From contig NC_087067.1 of assembly GCF_963678635.1 (NCBI RefSeq), forward strand, positions 21,384,596-21,448,595: DNA of 64,000 nucleotides, read 5' to 3'. The translations under genes and the position numbers were made by a program. The stretch comes from Symsagittifera roscoffensis (lineage: Eukaryota > Xenacoelomorpha > Acoela > Convolutidae). Below the pieces are notes generated by a model. It made no database searches, was not told the DNA's origin, and saw only the letters and a list, made by a program, of their open reading frames with translations. Positions 1 through 8,719 of this stretch are shown here, in pieces (position 1 is the stretch's first letter; each line of letters starts with the position of its first letter).

Positions 1-402
1 ATTGGTGTTTTATACGACACATTATCGCGTTAATTTTTGTACTATAATGCCGTTGGTAAAGAGTAACCTCGGCTGTTGTAGTTTCGATATTTTCAGGTTG
101 TATTTTGCAGGGAGCTACTTTATTAAGAGAGAACATTTTATTCGATGTCATTAGTTGACAATCAAAATGCGCAATTTTTAGATCTTTTGCTGTATTAGCG
201 TAGAGATTGTCCTCTGGATTAAAAGCGCAGATCTGTTGGGAAAATATTAAAAGAGTGTATATAGCTAACCAAAATTTTTTTAGTTTTAGACGGCGGCGAA
301 AATAGAAATTATACTTACTTTCAGCAAATCATCGATTATTTGGTCCGTTGATTGATCAAGGTCCATTATTTCACCTTCTTCGAGATCGGTGATTTTAGAC
401 AT
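1..402 (-). pseudogene. env-like gene, N-terminal part of truncated left copy of element A
   Basis: This is the start of an env-like reading frame that runs off the left edge of the window. It begins at the ATG at 400-402 and matches 3722-4124 almost base for base. The acidic N-terminus, the hydrophobic signal-like stretch and the first cysteines are shared with the right copy. The strong GTAAGT donor-like site near 320 and the CAACAG-like acceptor near 235 are also present. Nothing can be said about its 3' end. It belongs to a head-to-tail partial duplication of element A and is unlikely to be functional alone. Confidence 0.7.
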
Positions 403-414
403 TATTTTTGAAAT

Positions 415-621
415 TTATTGACTTTTGCAATTGCTGAGAAGTATCAGAGGAAGGTTTTGGAGGTTGAGTAGTTTTTGAAAGAATGATTCTGGGCTTATTT
501 TTTCTGGTTTATATAGATCAGATTCTGATAAAATTTGTTTGTTTAAGACAGGTTTTAGCAAAGCCGGCTGTTCAGTTATAATTGACATACTATACTGTGC
601 CGTATTTGTTTTTACTGGCAC
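415..621 (-). CDS. Small ORF between gag and env, left copy
   Basis: A 68-codon ORF lies between the gag fragment and env, overlapping the end of gag by about 10 nt in another frame. Its twin at 4137-4343 differs at only a few residues. It has no recognisable domain. It may be the C-terminal part of gag reached by frameshifting, or the leader of the env message; the sequence does not decide. It is ordinary repeat-derived coding sequence, not a host gene. Confidence 0.4.
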   Translation of the reverse strand: MPVKTNTAQYSMSIITEQPALLKPVLNKQILSESDLYKPEKISPESFFQKLLNLQNLPLILLSNCKSQ

Positions 622-957
622 GTGTCTACGGCCGTTGGAATGGGTTTGATTTGCAATTTAAGACGATGCTCGAACCGATGCTTGAATCGATCTCTACCAT
701 CAGTGAATCTTTTTAGGAAAAGATTTTTTAGTTCAGACCAAGTAGTAGCATTAGTTACTTCATCAGTATACCATTCAAGAGCTGTTTCTGTTAATAGAGA
801 TCCAAACAAACTTTTTTGTCAGTGATCATAGTTAGGCTGAGCGCCAGCGTCTGTGGGTCGTTGCCCTAGTGAGAATACAATTTTATTCTCAACTGAAGTC
901 CAAAAGACTTTTGCGTTTAGGTCTGAATCATTTCCTGAGAATGATACAAAAGACAAG
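612..957 (-). pseudogene. gag fragment, left copy of element A, 5' truncated with internal stop
   Basis: This matches the gag ORF at 4334-4708 but lacks roughly the first 10 codons; the match ends abruptly near 957. A single base change turns the CGA/AGA-type codon of the right copy into TGA just before the motif LFGSLLTETALEWY, so this copy cannot make the full product. The retained part shows the usual Ty3/gypsy gag core (hydrophobic ALEWY, then a tryptophan, then FLKRF). The upstream neighbour is the 3' end of the right copy, so the two copies are head to tail. Confidence 0.65.
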
Positions 958-1195
958 TAAGAATGGCTGCTTGTAGTCGGTTGAAGAATGGCTACTTGTC
1001 AGCTACAAATCACAGCTGGATACTTTTGAGAAATATAACATCAAATACAATTTTTCAAATTTGGTTTAGCGAATATACTTATCAGCAATACTGGACTATA
1101 ATTGTAGAAGCATACATACTTTATAAAGTGGCGGCGGCCAAATCACAGTTGGAGTTAAAAAATAAAAGGACGGAGGTAAATAGATAATCTTGAAA
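958..1195 (-). other. Junction segment between the two element A copies
   Basis: 238 bp separates the stop of ORF3 (right copy) from the truncated gag of the left copy. It is not a copy of the candidate LTR at 5.8-6.3 kb as far as I can see. It contains a short local repeat of GAATGGCT(G/A)CTTGT near 961-1000. It could be a 3' untranslated region or a deletion scar. No gene is seen. Confidence 0.4.
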
Positions 1196-1873
1196 CTAAT
1201 AGTTTCCTTCCACCTGGGTTTTTAGGCTCAGATATTTATTGCTGAGGTCCTTATTTTTTTCCCGGAGCACTGTTATGGTTTTCTGCATTTGGTTGATGCG
1301 TATTAAATTGTTTATGTAATTCTTTTGCACTTGATCCGTGTAGGAGTCAAGGATTGGAGTCTGCATTTGGGCGGTTATAAAGGCTGCAGGAACACAAATA
1401 TGTTGATGGGGGAGTTGTGGATTAACCAGACGGTATGCACCGTTACCGTTTTGGTAAGGGTGATAGGTGTCTATTTTAAATCGGTTAATAAAGGGAGAGA
1501 GCGCATAATTTAGACTGGTGTCAAAATTTGGTGGTTTCCTGGGGCTGAGTTTTTGTTCCTTTTTGACTTGAATCGCGATTTTTGATTCAAGTTCTAGAGA
1601 GTTTGCGGATTGGTGAACTATTACAGTTTCAGATTCTAGGTTTTGCCTAGCTGAAGAAGAGGGGAAAACTTTGAAAGGTCGGACAATTGCTTTTCTCTTT
1701 TGAATGCAATTAGAACTTTTCACTTTTGGAATTTTAAAATTGGTATTCAATTTTGGTTGATTAATCGGGTTGATTAATTTGGATGTCATTTCCATAGGGT
1801 CATTTAGAGACAGAAGGTTTTCGAAATCGAGCAAGTCTTCTTCAAGTGGAGTGTGAAGAAGATCAGTGGGCAT
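1196..1873 (-). CDS. ORF3 of element A, overlapping the end of env; unknown, coiled-coil tail
   Basis: An intact 225-codon ORF starts inside the last codons of env (ATGCCCACTGA overlaps the env stop in the +1 frame), an arrangement typical of compact retroelements. The N-terminal 45 residues are acidic and leucine-rich. The middle is basic and serine/proline rich. The last 40 residues, from about NNLIRINQMQKTITVLREK, have heptad-like hydrophobics and would form a coiled coil. No known domain was recognised. Its position after env is comparable to the long 3' gene of element B at 38.5-40.3 kb, although the two show no clear similarity by eye. It could be a nucleic-acid binding or regulatory accessory protein; this is inference. 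Confidence 0.5.
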   Translation of the reverse strand: MPTDLLHTPLEEDLLDFENLLSLNDPMEMTSKLINPINQPKLNTNFKIPKVKSSNCIQKRKAIVRPFKVFPSSSARQNLESETVIVHQSANSLELESKIAIQVKKEQKLSPRKPPNFDTSLNYALSPFINRFKIDTYHPYQNGNGAYRLVNPQLPHQHICVPAAFITAQMQTPILDSYTDQVQKNYINNLIRINQMQKTITVLREKNKDLSNKYLSLKTQVEGNY

Positions 1874-4124
1874 ATCCTAAAACATAAAATAAATTGTAAT
1901 CGACTAGTTGGAGTCTAAGATAAATTTTATCCGGATTTTCGCTTTTAGAATCCTCTTGTTGAGTTGCCTGAGGCCTATGATCAAGCTCAATATTTTGATC
2001 GTTCTCATCTTGAGCAAAAATTGAAGTCACTATAGAAGTGAAAAGTATATTGTAAGAGGCGGCTAACATAATTTTTCCGAAATGAAGAGTTCGGCCGGTT
2101 AGTTTGTGTATGTGTAATACTTTTATTACAAATACAAGAGCGTCGAGTATAAACTTGACGAAAAGGAAAGAGGCGAATATGATTCCGCATTTTTCTAAAT
2201 AGTACTGTATTGTACCAAAAACACGAGTGTACTCGTTCTCCTAAAAATCAGGCGAGATAAGATAGTCTAAGTATATGTTTTGCGTAGATCCGTATTGACT
2301 AATCGAGTCCGGATAGAAGTGGTTTCTTGCATTAAGAAAAGTTTGGGATACTTTTTGTATAATACCCTTCATTTCAGAGTGATCAGTAATAATGCTCCAA
2401 AATTTTTGCATTTGTGCATAAGTGTAAATAGAAGTATCATGACTAGATGCAAGAGAGTGTTTTACTTGCCATTTAATTACTTTCAGCTTAAAAAGATCTG
2501 GACCTTTTACACTAGTATTAGAGGGTGTGAGTTCGATCCAAGAATTATCGTTATCAACATCTAGTTGATAAAGATTTAAATGCTTATCGGAGCAGTCTTA
2601 GTGATCAGCCGATTTAAAAGTTTGTCGAGTGATCGGGTCGACGAAATGAATTTTTTCGCGATACATAATTGGTATCCGATTATAGCATGCATCCATTAAT
2701 TGTAATGGAGAAAAAAATTTTGGGCAGTGGTAGAGCCAGGCAACATTGCCATTGGTCTCTAAAAACATAGACCTATTTCGGGTCAAAATATAGCCGGCTA
2801 AACGCGGGCTTTCGATAGAGAGCATTAAAGTATTGAGAATCATGGAGCGTTCTAACCCACATTGACTCGTTAAAAGTGCCAATTCGGCAGTTCGAAGCAT
2901 GTAAAAGCTTCAAAAAAGAAAATAATCTAGTTTTGTTCCTAGATGAGCTTCGTAGTCTATTTGTCCCGGTGCAAAGGGATAATTTTCATTTTTTGCGTAA
3001 TTTACGTAAGTCAAATTTGGTTCCGAATGACTAATTCCTGTATTAGCACTCGGGTTTATTTGTAAACCAGTATCCATCTTAAAACCGTTTTGGTATGCTA
3101 TGAACAATGATTCGTATTGGGTCGGGTAGACTATTTTTGGGTGTCCACATAAAGATTGTGGTTTATTTAGTATTTTTAGCATAAATTGTTGAGTGTCTCT
3201 ACCTCGAGTATGGTGGTTGGATATTCTAGTGAAAGAGTCTTTTACAATATAATACTTTTCTTCATTACGAATCATTTTTGCTTCAAATATATTGAGAACC
3301 AAATAAATGCAGTTTTCGGGCTCGTTCCAAGTATATGCAATAGGGTCGAGTGATGTTGTTTCACATCCGTTTTCATATACAGGACAAGGTGATGGAATGT
3401 TTTGCCAGTTATTAACGGTGCCATCTTTTAGATTGACAGTTAAGGAAAAATTTTGCATGTATGATTCGAAAGTATCCAAATGGATCCAACAACGATCGCT
3501 GGATTCGTTGTGGTATTCGCCATCAACTTTGCCTCTATTTGTATTTGTGACGATTTTTTCGTCGAAGCGAAAAGGAATATTTTTTGAGTATCCTAAGTTA
3601 ACATATCCCCGTTCGGCGGCGTGCTTACAAGTATCAGGGGAAATGTCTATATCAGTTGTGATTATATTTTGGCGAGCGTCTATTCCACTTGAATCGAAAG
3701 AATCACAAAACCATGGGATAGATTGGTGTTTTATACGACACATAATTGCGTTAACTTTTGTACTATAAGGCCGTTGGTAAAAAGTAACCTCGGCTGTTGT
3801 AGTTTCAATATTTTTAGGTTGTATTTTGCAGGGAGCTACTTTATTAAGAGAGAACATTTTATTCGATGTCATTAGTTGACAATCAAAATGCGCAATTTTT
3901 AGATCTTTTGCTGTATTAGCGTAGAGATTGTCCTCTGGATTAAAAGCGCAGATCTGTTGGAAAAATATTAAAAGAGTGTATATAGCTAACCAAAAATTTT
4001 TTAGTTTTACACGGCGGCGGAAAATAGAAATTATACTTACTTTCAGCAAATCATCGATTATTTGGTCCGTTGATTGATCAAGGTCCATTATTTCACCTTC
4101 TTCGAGATCGGTAATTTTAGACAT
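1863..4124 (-). pseudogene. env-like glycoprotein of element A, full length with three in-frame stops
   Basis: One reading frame of 754 codons runs from the ATG at 4124 to 1863, interrupted only by TGA (2910-2912), TAA (2598-2600) and TAG (2241-2243). Order seen: an acidic cytoplasmic-type start (about 30 residues), a hydrophobic signal segment (residues about 38-62), a cysteine-rich ectodomain with motifs CKIQP..IETT, PENC and MIRNEEKYY, a second half with LAGYILTRNRS and HFVDPITRQT, and a C-terminal membrane segment (IIFASFLFVKFILDALVFVI) followed by a short tail. Element B's env shares DC..., C...P..IETT, KYF/KYYI and AGYxLxxNRS in the same order, which shows common descent. From memory, this layout occurs in env-like proteins of invertebrate LTR elements. 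The stops make it a pseudogene unless suppressed. Confidence 0.75.
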
Positions 4125-4136
4125 TATTTTTGAAAT

Positions 4137-4343
4137 TTATTGATTTTTGCAATTGCTGAGAAGTATCAGAGGAAGGTTTTGGAGGTTGAGAAGTTTTTGA
4201 AAGAATGATTCTGGGCTTATTTTTTCTGGTTTATATAGATCAGATTCTGATAAAATTTGTTTGTTTAAGACAGGTTTTAGCAAAGCCGGCTGCTCAGTTA
4301 TAATTGACATACTATACTGTGCCGTATTTCTTTTTACTGGCAC
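4137..4343 (-). CDS. Small ORF between gag and env, right copy
   Basis: A 68-codon ORF, near-identical to 415-621. It begins 10 nt inside the gag 3' end in a different frame and ends 13 nt before the env ATG. It has no identifiable domain. Conservation between the two copies reflects recent duplication and is not evidence of selection. Confidence 0.4.
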   Translation of the reverse strand: MPVKRNTAQYSMSIITEQPALLKPVLNKQILSESDLYKPEKISPESFFQKLLNLQNLPLILLSNCKNQ

Positions 4344-4708
4344 GTGTCTACGGCCGTTGGAAGGGGTTTGATTTGCAATTTAAGACGATGCTCGAACCGA
4401 TGCTTGAATCGATCTCTACCATCAGTGAATCTTTTTAGGAAACGATTTTTTAGTTCAGACCAAGTAGTAGCATTAGTTACTTCATCAGTATACCATTCAA
4501 GAGCTGTTTCTGTTAATAGAGATCCAAACAAACTTTTTTGTCTGTGATCATAGTTAGGCTGAGCGCCAGCGTCTGTGGGTCGTTGCCCTAGTGAGAATAC
4601 AATTTTATTCTCAACTGAAGTCCAAAAGGCTTTTGCGTTTAGGTCTGAATCATTTCCTGAGAATGATACAAAAGACAAGTTAGGATGGGTGATTTGGTGA
4701 TCGGTCAT
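4334..4708 (-). CDS. gag: Short Ty3/gypsy-type gag of element A
   Basis: A 124-codon ORF beginning at the ATG at 4708. It shows the capsid-type core of retrotransposon gag: F.G..SDLNAKAFW near residues 16-28, LFGSLLTETALEWY around 60-73, then a conserved tryptophan and FLKRF with a basic tail. The usual gag is 2-4 times longer and often ends in a zinc knuckle, which is missing here. Downstream comes a 68-codon ORF in another frame and then env, with no protease, reverse transcriptase or integrase between. This looks like a gag-env element that lost pol, or one derived from a spliced transcript. Confidence 0.7.
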   Translation of the reverse strand: MTDHQITHPNLSFVSFSGNDSDLNAKAFWTSVENKIVFSLGQRPTDAGAQPNYDHRQKSLFGSLLTETALEWYTDEVTNATTWSELKNRFLKRFTDGRDRFKHRFEHRLKLQIKPLPTAVDTCQ

Positions 4709-4724
4709 CTTAATTTTTTCAAGT

Positions 4725-5765
4725 TAAGATATCCAATTTAAAGTTTTGAAATTTTGAAATTTGATAATTTCAACTTAAGAAAGTTTAAAAATATGAAATG
4801 TTGATAATTTCAACTTTTGAATTTTTGATAATTTCAACTTTTGAAATTTTCAACTTTTTGAAATTTTGATAATCTCAGATTTTTAAATTTTCAACCTTTT
4901 GAATTTTTTGATAATTTCAACTTTTTGAAATTCGATAATTTCAACTTTTAAAATTTTTAACTTTTTGAAATTTTGATAATTTCAACTTTTGAATTTTTGA
5001 TAATTTCAACTTTTGAAATTTTCAACTTTTTGAAATTTGATAATTTCAACTTTTTAAAATTTTTAACCTTTTGAAATTTTGATAATTTCAACTTTTGAAA
5101 TTTTCAACTTTTTGAAATTTTGATTATCTCAGATTTTTAAATTTTCAACCTTTTGAATTTTTGATAATTTCAACTTTTTGAAATTTGATAATTTCAACTT
5201 TTAAAATTTTTAACTTTTTGAAATTTTGATAATTTCAACTTTTGAATTTTTGATAATTTCAACTTTTGAAATTTTCAACTTTTTGAAATTTGATAATTTC
5301 AACTTTTTAAAATTTTTAACCTTTTGAAATTTTGATAATTTCAACTTTTGAAGTTTTCAACTTTTTGAAATTTTGATAATCTCAGATTTTTAAATTTTCA
5401 ACCTTTTGAATTTTTGATAATTTCAACTTTTTGAAATTTGATAATTTCAACTTTTAAAATTTTTTAATTTTTTGAAATTTTGATAATTTCAATTTTTGAG
5501 TTTTTGATAATTTCAACTTTTTGAAATTTGATAATTTCAACTTTTGAAATTTTCAACTTTTTGAAATTTGATAATTTCAACTTTTTAAAATTTTTAACCT
5601 TTTGAAATTTTGATAATTTCAACTTTTGAAATTTTCAACTTTTTGAAATTTTGATAATCTCAGATTTTTATATTTTCAACCTTTTGAAATTTTGATAATT
5701 TCAACTTTTGAAGTTTTCAATTTTTTGAAATTTTGATAATCTCAGTTTTTTGATATTTTGAAAAT
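4725..5765. repeat. AT-rich satellite-like tandem array with a higher-order period
   Basis: About 1 kb made of variants of TTTTGATAATTTCAACTTTTGAAA and TTTTCAACTTTTTGAAATT. The landmark GAT(A/T)ATCTCAG recurs at 4868, 5122, 5375, 5653 and 5735, so the basic 20-30 bp units are organised in a higher-order repeat of about 253 bp with a shorter, broken end. The array lies between the primer-binding site (5791-5808) and the gag start (4708), so it occupies the leader of element A. Confidence 0.9.
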
Positions 5766-5790
5766 TGAGTGAATTTTTGAAACTTGTGTG

Positions 5791-5808
5791 CCTCACTGGT
5801 CGCACCAA
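5791..5808 (-). promoter_or_regulatory. Candidate tRNA primer-binding site of element A
   Basis: Read on the minus strand this is TGGTGCGACCAGTGAGGC. LTR retroelement primer sites begin with TGG, pairing with the tRNA CCA end, directly after the 5' LTR. The same first ten bases occur in the clear primer site of element B (52,042-52,059), which supports the call. The exact tRNA is not identified. Confidence 0.6.
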
Positions 5809-5810
5809 TT

Positions 5811-6253
5811 ATTCCAAACTAACTTGACTTAACTTATTGCGGTCGACAAAATCGCAGCTAGTTAGAACAAGGGGTCTTTCTGAATGTTGCTAAGATTTTC
5901 CTATTCTTATTCAACAGACAAAGTTTCTTTCACTCGTAAATAGGTATATTTTTTCAAATATAGAGGACACAAATCAATTTTATATCAAGAGGCATTGGGG
6001 TATGGGTTGATAGTTATCGAGATAGAGATTTGAGATTTTGGTTATTAGGATGGTTGGGGGTCTCAGTATGAGAGTGGTTGTGAGATTTGAGATTTTGAGA
6101 AAGTGATATTTGGTATATTTTCGCTTGGCTTATATACCGTAGATTTTGATATTTTCAGCATTCCATCTGTTGGTTAAACCAATCAGAAAGAAACAACACA
6201 TGCTGTAATGTTTGCTTTAAGTGATATTTTATCAACCGAGCAAACACATAACT
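5811..6253 (-). repeat. Candidate 5' LTR of element A, partner outside the window or lost
   Basis: The segment immediately upstream (minus strand) of the primer site should be the 5' LTR. Its inner edge reads GGAATAAT next to TGGTGCG. The outer edge is uncertain; I place it near AGTTATGTG at about 6253. A TATA-like GGTATATAAG lies at 6129-6138. No second copy is seen in the window, so the LTR status is inferred from position only. Confidence 0.35.
6129..6138 (-). promoter_or_regulatory. TATA-like box in candidate LTR
   Basis: GGTATATAAG on the minus strand lies about 320 bp upstream of the primer-binding site, at a position suited to a U3 promoter. It is a sequence match only; no start site is shown. 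Confidence 0.3.
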
Positions 6254-6267
6254 TCAAGCTAGCATAT

Positions 6268-6352
6268 GGTATAAGTTTATGAATTATGTTTCTGATTTCA
6301 AGACAGAACATGTGGTAAAAGTTTAAGAATTATGTTTCTGATTTCAATTCAG
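6268..6352 (+). repeat. Short imperfect tandem duplication
   Basis: The phrase GTTTATGAATTATGTTTCTGATTTCAA is repeated about 45 bp later as GTTTAAGAATTATGTTTCTGATTTCAA, each followed by a C/T-CAGAAC-type ending. No gene is implied. Confidence 0.6.
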
Positions 6353-7059
6353 AACACTCTGACTATCAGACATGCTCGTCAACTGCCCGTTTTTTCGGCA
6401 TTCCTCCTTGCTTCTAATCCACGAGGAAGGAGAGATATTCTGATCCGGAATCCAAATCTTCATCCCAGTTTTACCGTTTCCTTGTGTCACTTCTCGTCCA
6501 GACTTGGCTGCGCTTGGTTTTCCTTTTAACTTGTCCCCGATTTTCTTGAGTAATTCCGCTGGTAAAAGTGGACTCGGTAAACTTTATGGGCGGCCAGCTT
6601 TCCATGTCGATATGCGCGTTTCTGCTACTGCAACTTTTCTAAGCATAGAATTGTTTTCCAAGGTTCTCGTATGATTAGACCCTTTCGCATCTGTATTTTT
6701 AATTAGCCTATACCCACTGTTCCGCCCCTAGATTCGCTGAAAGAGCAACTTCGTTCTGCCACTTGCTAGTTTTCTTGTAGCTTCGCCATCCCGGCGCCCT
6801 CGGAATCCGCATGTGGCCCGTCTTTCGACACTAAAAGTTCCATCGCAACCATCCGATGATTCATCTTCCTGATTTTTGCTGGTCGTGTTCCACTATTCCA
6901 CATAATACCATATAATCTAGTTGCTTCTTTCTTTTATAATGATATCTTGCTGGCCTATTGCTCGTATTGTCTAAGCAGGCTGAATTTTATAAATTGAAAT
7001 TTTCGAAACCGAATTATTCGACCGAGAACTCCAAATGTCCGCGCTCTTCTTCGTTTGTG

Positions 7060-8010
7060 TAAGTTAAGACAAAATTTTCAAACTCTCAATAGCCTGCTCA
7101 ATACACCCGACTGCTCTAGGATCCTTCACTGGTGAGTACTCTTTTTCAAGGCCGTCATTATTAAAGAAATTTTTGATTGCTTGCTCTCATAGATTTTTTG
7201 AGGAACCCCGTGCTTTGTAATGTATTTGGCTATGAATTTAGAACATTGTCTGACTTTTTATTTCTTCATATCATTGCGGTCGACCAATCCGAGAAATGAT
7301 CTACCCCGACCAAAACAAGTTTGTACTATTTGCTGAAGTAGTTTTTGGCCCCAGAAATCAAGCTGAATGGTTACATAGCAGTATTTAGACAACCGCGTAT
7401 TCAGAATCGTCAGTATTTAGACAAATACTGTTTCAACCAATCAGAATCGAGACAAAGAAGAAATAAATAAATAATTCTTATTTATTTTGGATTATTTAGG
7501 TCTTTTCTCGATTTTGATTGGTTCATACAGTATTTGTCTAAATACTGACGAGTATAAATACGCGGTTGTCTAAATACAGGCTGCACTCGTATTTCGTAAC
7601 CATGTCATTCCTAGCATATAAATTATAAAATTTTACCTGCCACCGTGCATTCTTCTCGGGTGATTGTATATTCCGCGCCGCATCAAACATGCTGACTTTT
7701 CTATAATGAAATTCGTGTATTCGGTTGATGATCGCCGCTCTCAAAAAACTCGATATGGCAAACCGGTCATTCATCCACAGGCAATTGTCCGTCAAAGGAG
7801 AATCATGGACAAGTTGCCCCAGGTAGGCTCCCATGTCTCTCGCCTTTTCCGCGAAGTTCTGGTCTTGGGCAACCAGATTGTCTTGAATCGCTTCCAGTTG
7901 AGGGTCATCTTAGTTATTGGCATCCTCAGGCACTCCCTCAGGCACTCCAATTTCTTGACTACCTTGCAATCTCGAGTTCTTATGCTCATGATACCGTTCC
8001 CAGCGTAAAC
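7060..8010 (-). pseudogene. Gypsy-type integrase relic (element C), split by an inverted-repeat element
   Basis: Minus-strand frames give two recognisable parts of a Ty3/gypsy integrase. At about 7590-7834 is the N-terminal region (FLRAAIINRIHEFHYRKVSM followed by FDAARN), which resembles the LRxxIxxxxHxxHxG pattern of the zinc-binding domain. At about 7320-7090 is the catalytic core region (VLVGVDHFSDW, later EYSPVKDPRAVGCIEQ), which fits the VGIDHFS and SPVKDHRAxGxVER patterns of the family. The TDxG aspartate and many bases are lost, and stops and shifts are frequent. A 197-bp inverted-repeat element separates the two parts. From 6360 to 7060 the DNA is relatively GC-rich and probably the degenerate 3' end of the same pol. 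Confidence 0.6.
7381..7577. mobile_element. MITE-like element with about 75-bp terminal inverted repeats
   Basis: The left arm GTATTTAGACAACCGCGTAT... (from 7381) is repeated inverted at the right end (to 7577) with about 90% agreement over about 75 bp, leaving a short AT-rich centre. Each arm itself contains the 20-bp palindrome CAGTATTTAGACAAATACTG. It has no coding capacity. A clear target duplication could not be fixed. It interrupts the integrase relic C, so it inserted after that element died or killed it. Confidence 0.8.
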
Positions 8011-8399
8011 CGGCGGGTAGATTTTTCTTTGAAATTCTACTGCAAAACAATTGTTATGATGGTACTTGTTTTCGACTATTCCGAAAGTCTCACCTCAAGG
8101 TTCGTATTATTCATACTGATTTTACAATGATAATCGATGGTCTATCAAGGACTCAGTGCAAATTTGTGAGCTTTTCTTAAAACTGCAAAAAATTTCCAGC
8201 CCCGGATTGAACCCACGTTTAATTTCCTTAACTTAATGAAAATTACTAGTAATGCGCATCATCGTTTATCACTATGATTTTTGTTAGCTTCATGGCTGGC
8301 AAAAAGTTTTTTTACACTGCCTGATTAGTCGATGAAACGTATCCCTAATTCATTGCTGATTAAAAATTGTATTCTAGTTTTGTGTTTCCGAATTATCGA

Positions 8400-8570
8400 A
8401 TGGCATTATCTAAACCAGCGTTATTTTATGTAACAATACTAAATCATCGACGAAAATTTATATAATTGCACCCCAGAATAATTGCAGTCTGGAATCAAAA
8501 ACGCCATTCGGAAAAGTGAAGCATTTCATGTAACAATACTAAATCATCGAGGAATGTGAAGCATCCGTCT
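8400..8570 (+). repeat. Short direct repeat pair
   Basis: TGTAACAATACTAAATCATCGA occurs at about 8430 and again about 100 bp later near 8530; GTGAAGCAT is also repeated in the flank. The rest of this stretch from 8010 to 8719 shows no gene I can support. Confidence 0.6.
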
Positions 8571-8719
8571 GACAAAATGGATGACATGAAAAAAATCCAG
8601 TGAAAAAAATTTGGTATCACACTTTAAGGGTGGGGCAGTCGCCTACCTACCTCGAAACAGACTGATGTCGAGTCTCTGCCATTTAATTCATAGTTTTTTT
8701 TTTGAAGTTCTTCGTTTAG

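Noticed and set aside
958-1195. Junction segment as a short LTR
   Set aside because: No similarity to the candidate LTR at 5.8-6.3 kb and no TG...CA or repeat ends found.
2520-2550. tRNA T-arm at GTGAGTTCGATCC
   Set aside because: It lies inside the env frame of element A and no D or anticodon arm surrounds it.
3307-3768. 153-codon plus-strand ORF
   Set aside because: It is the shadow of the env frame on the other strand, which has clear motifs.
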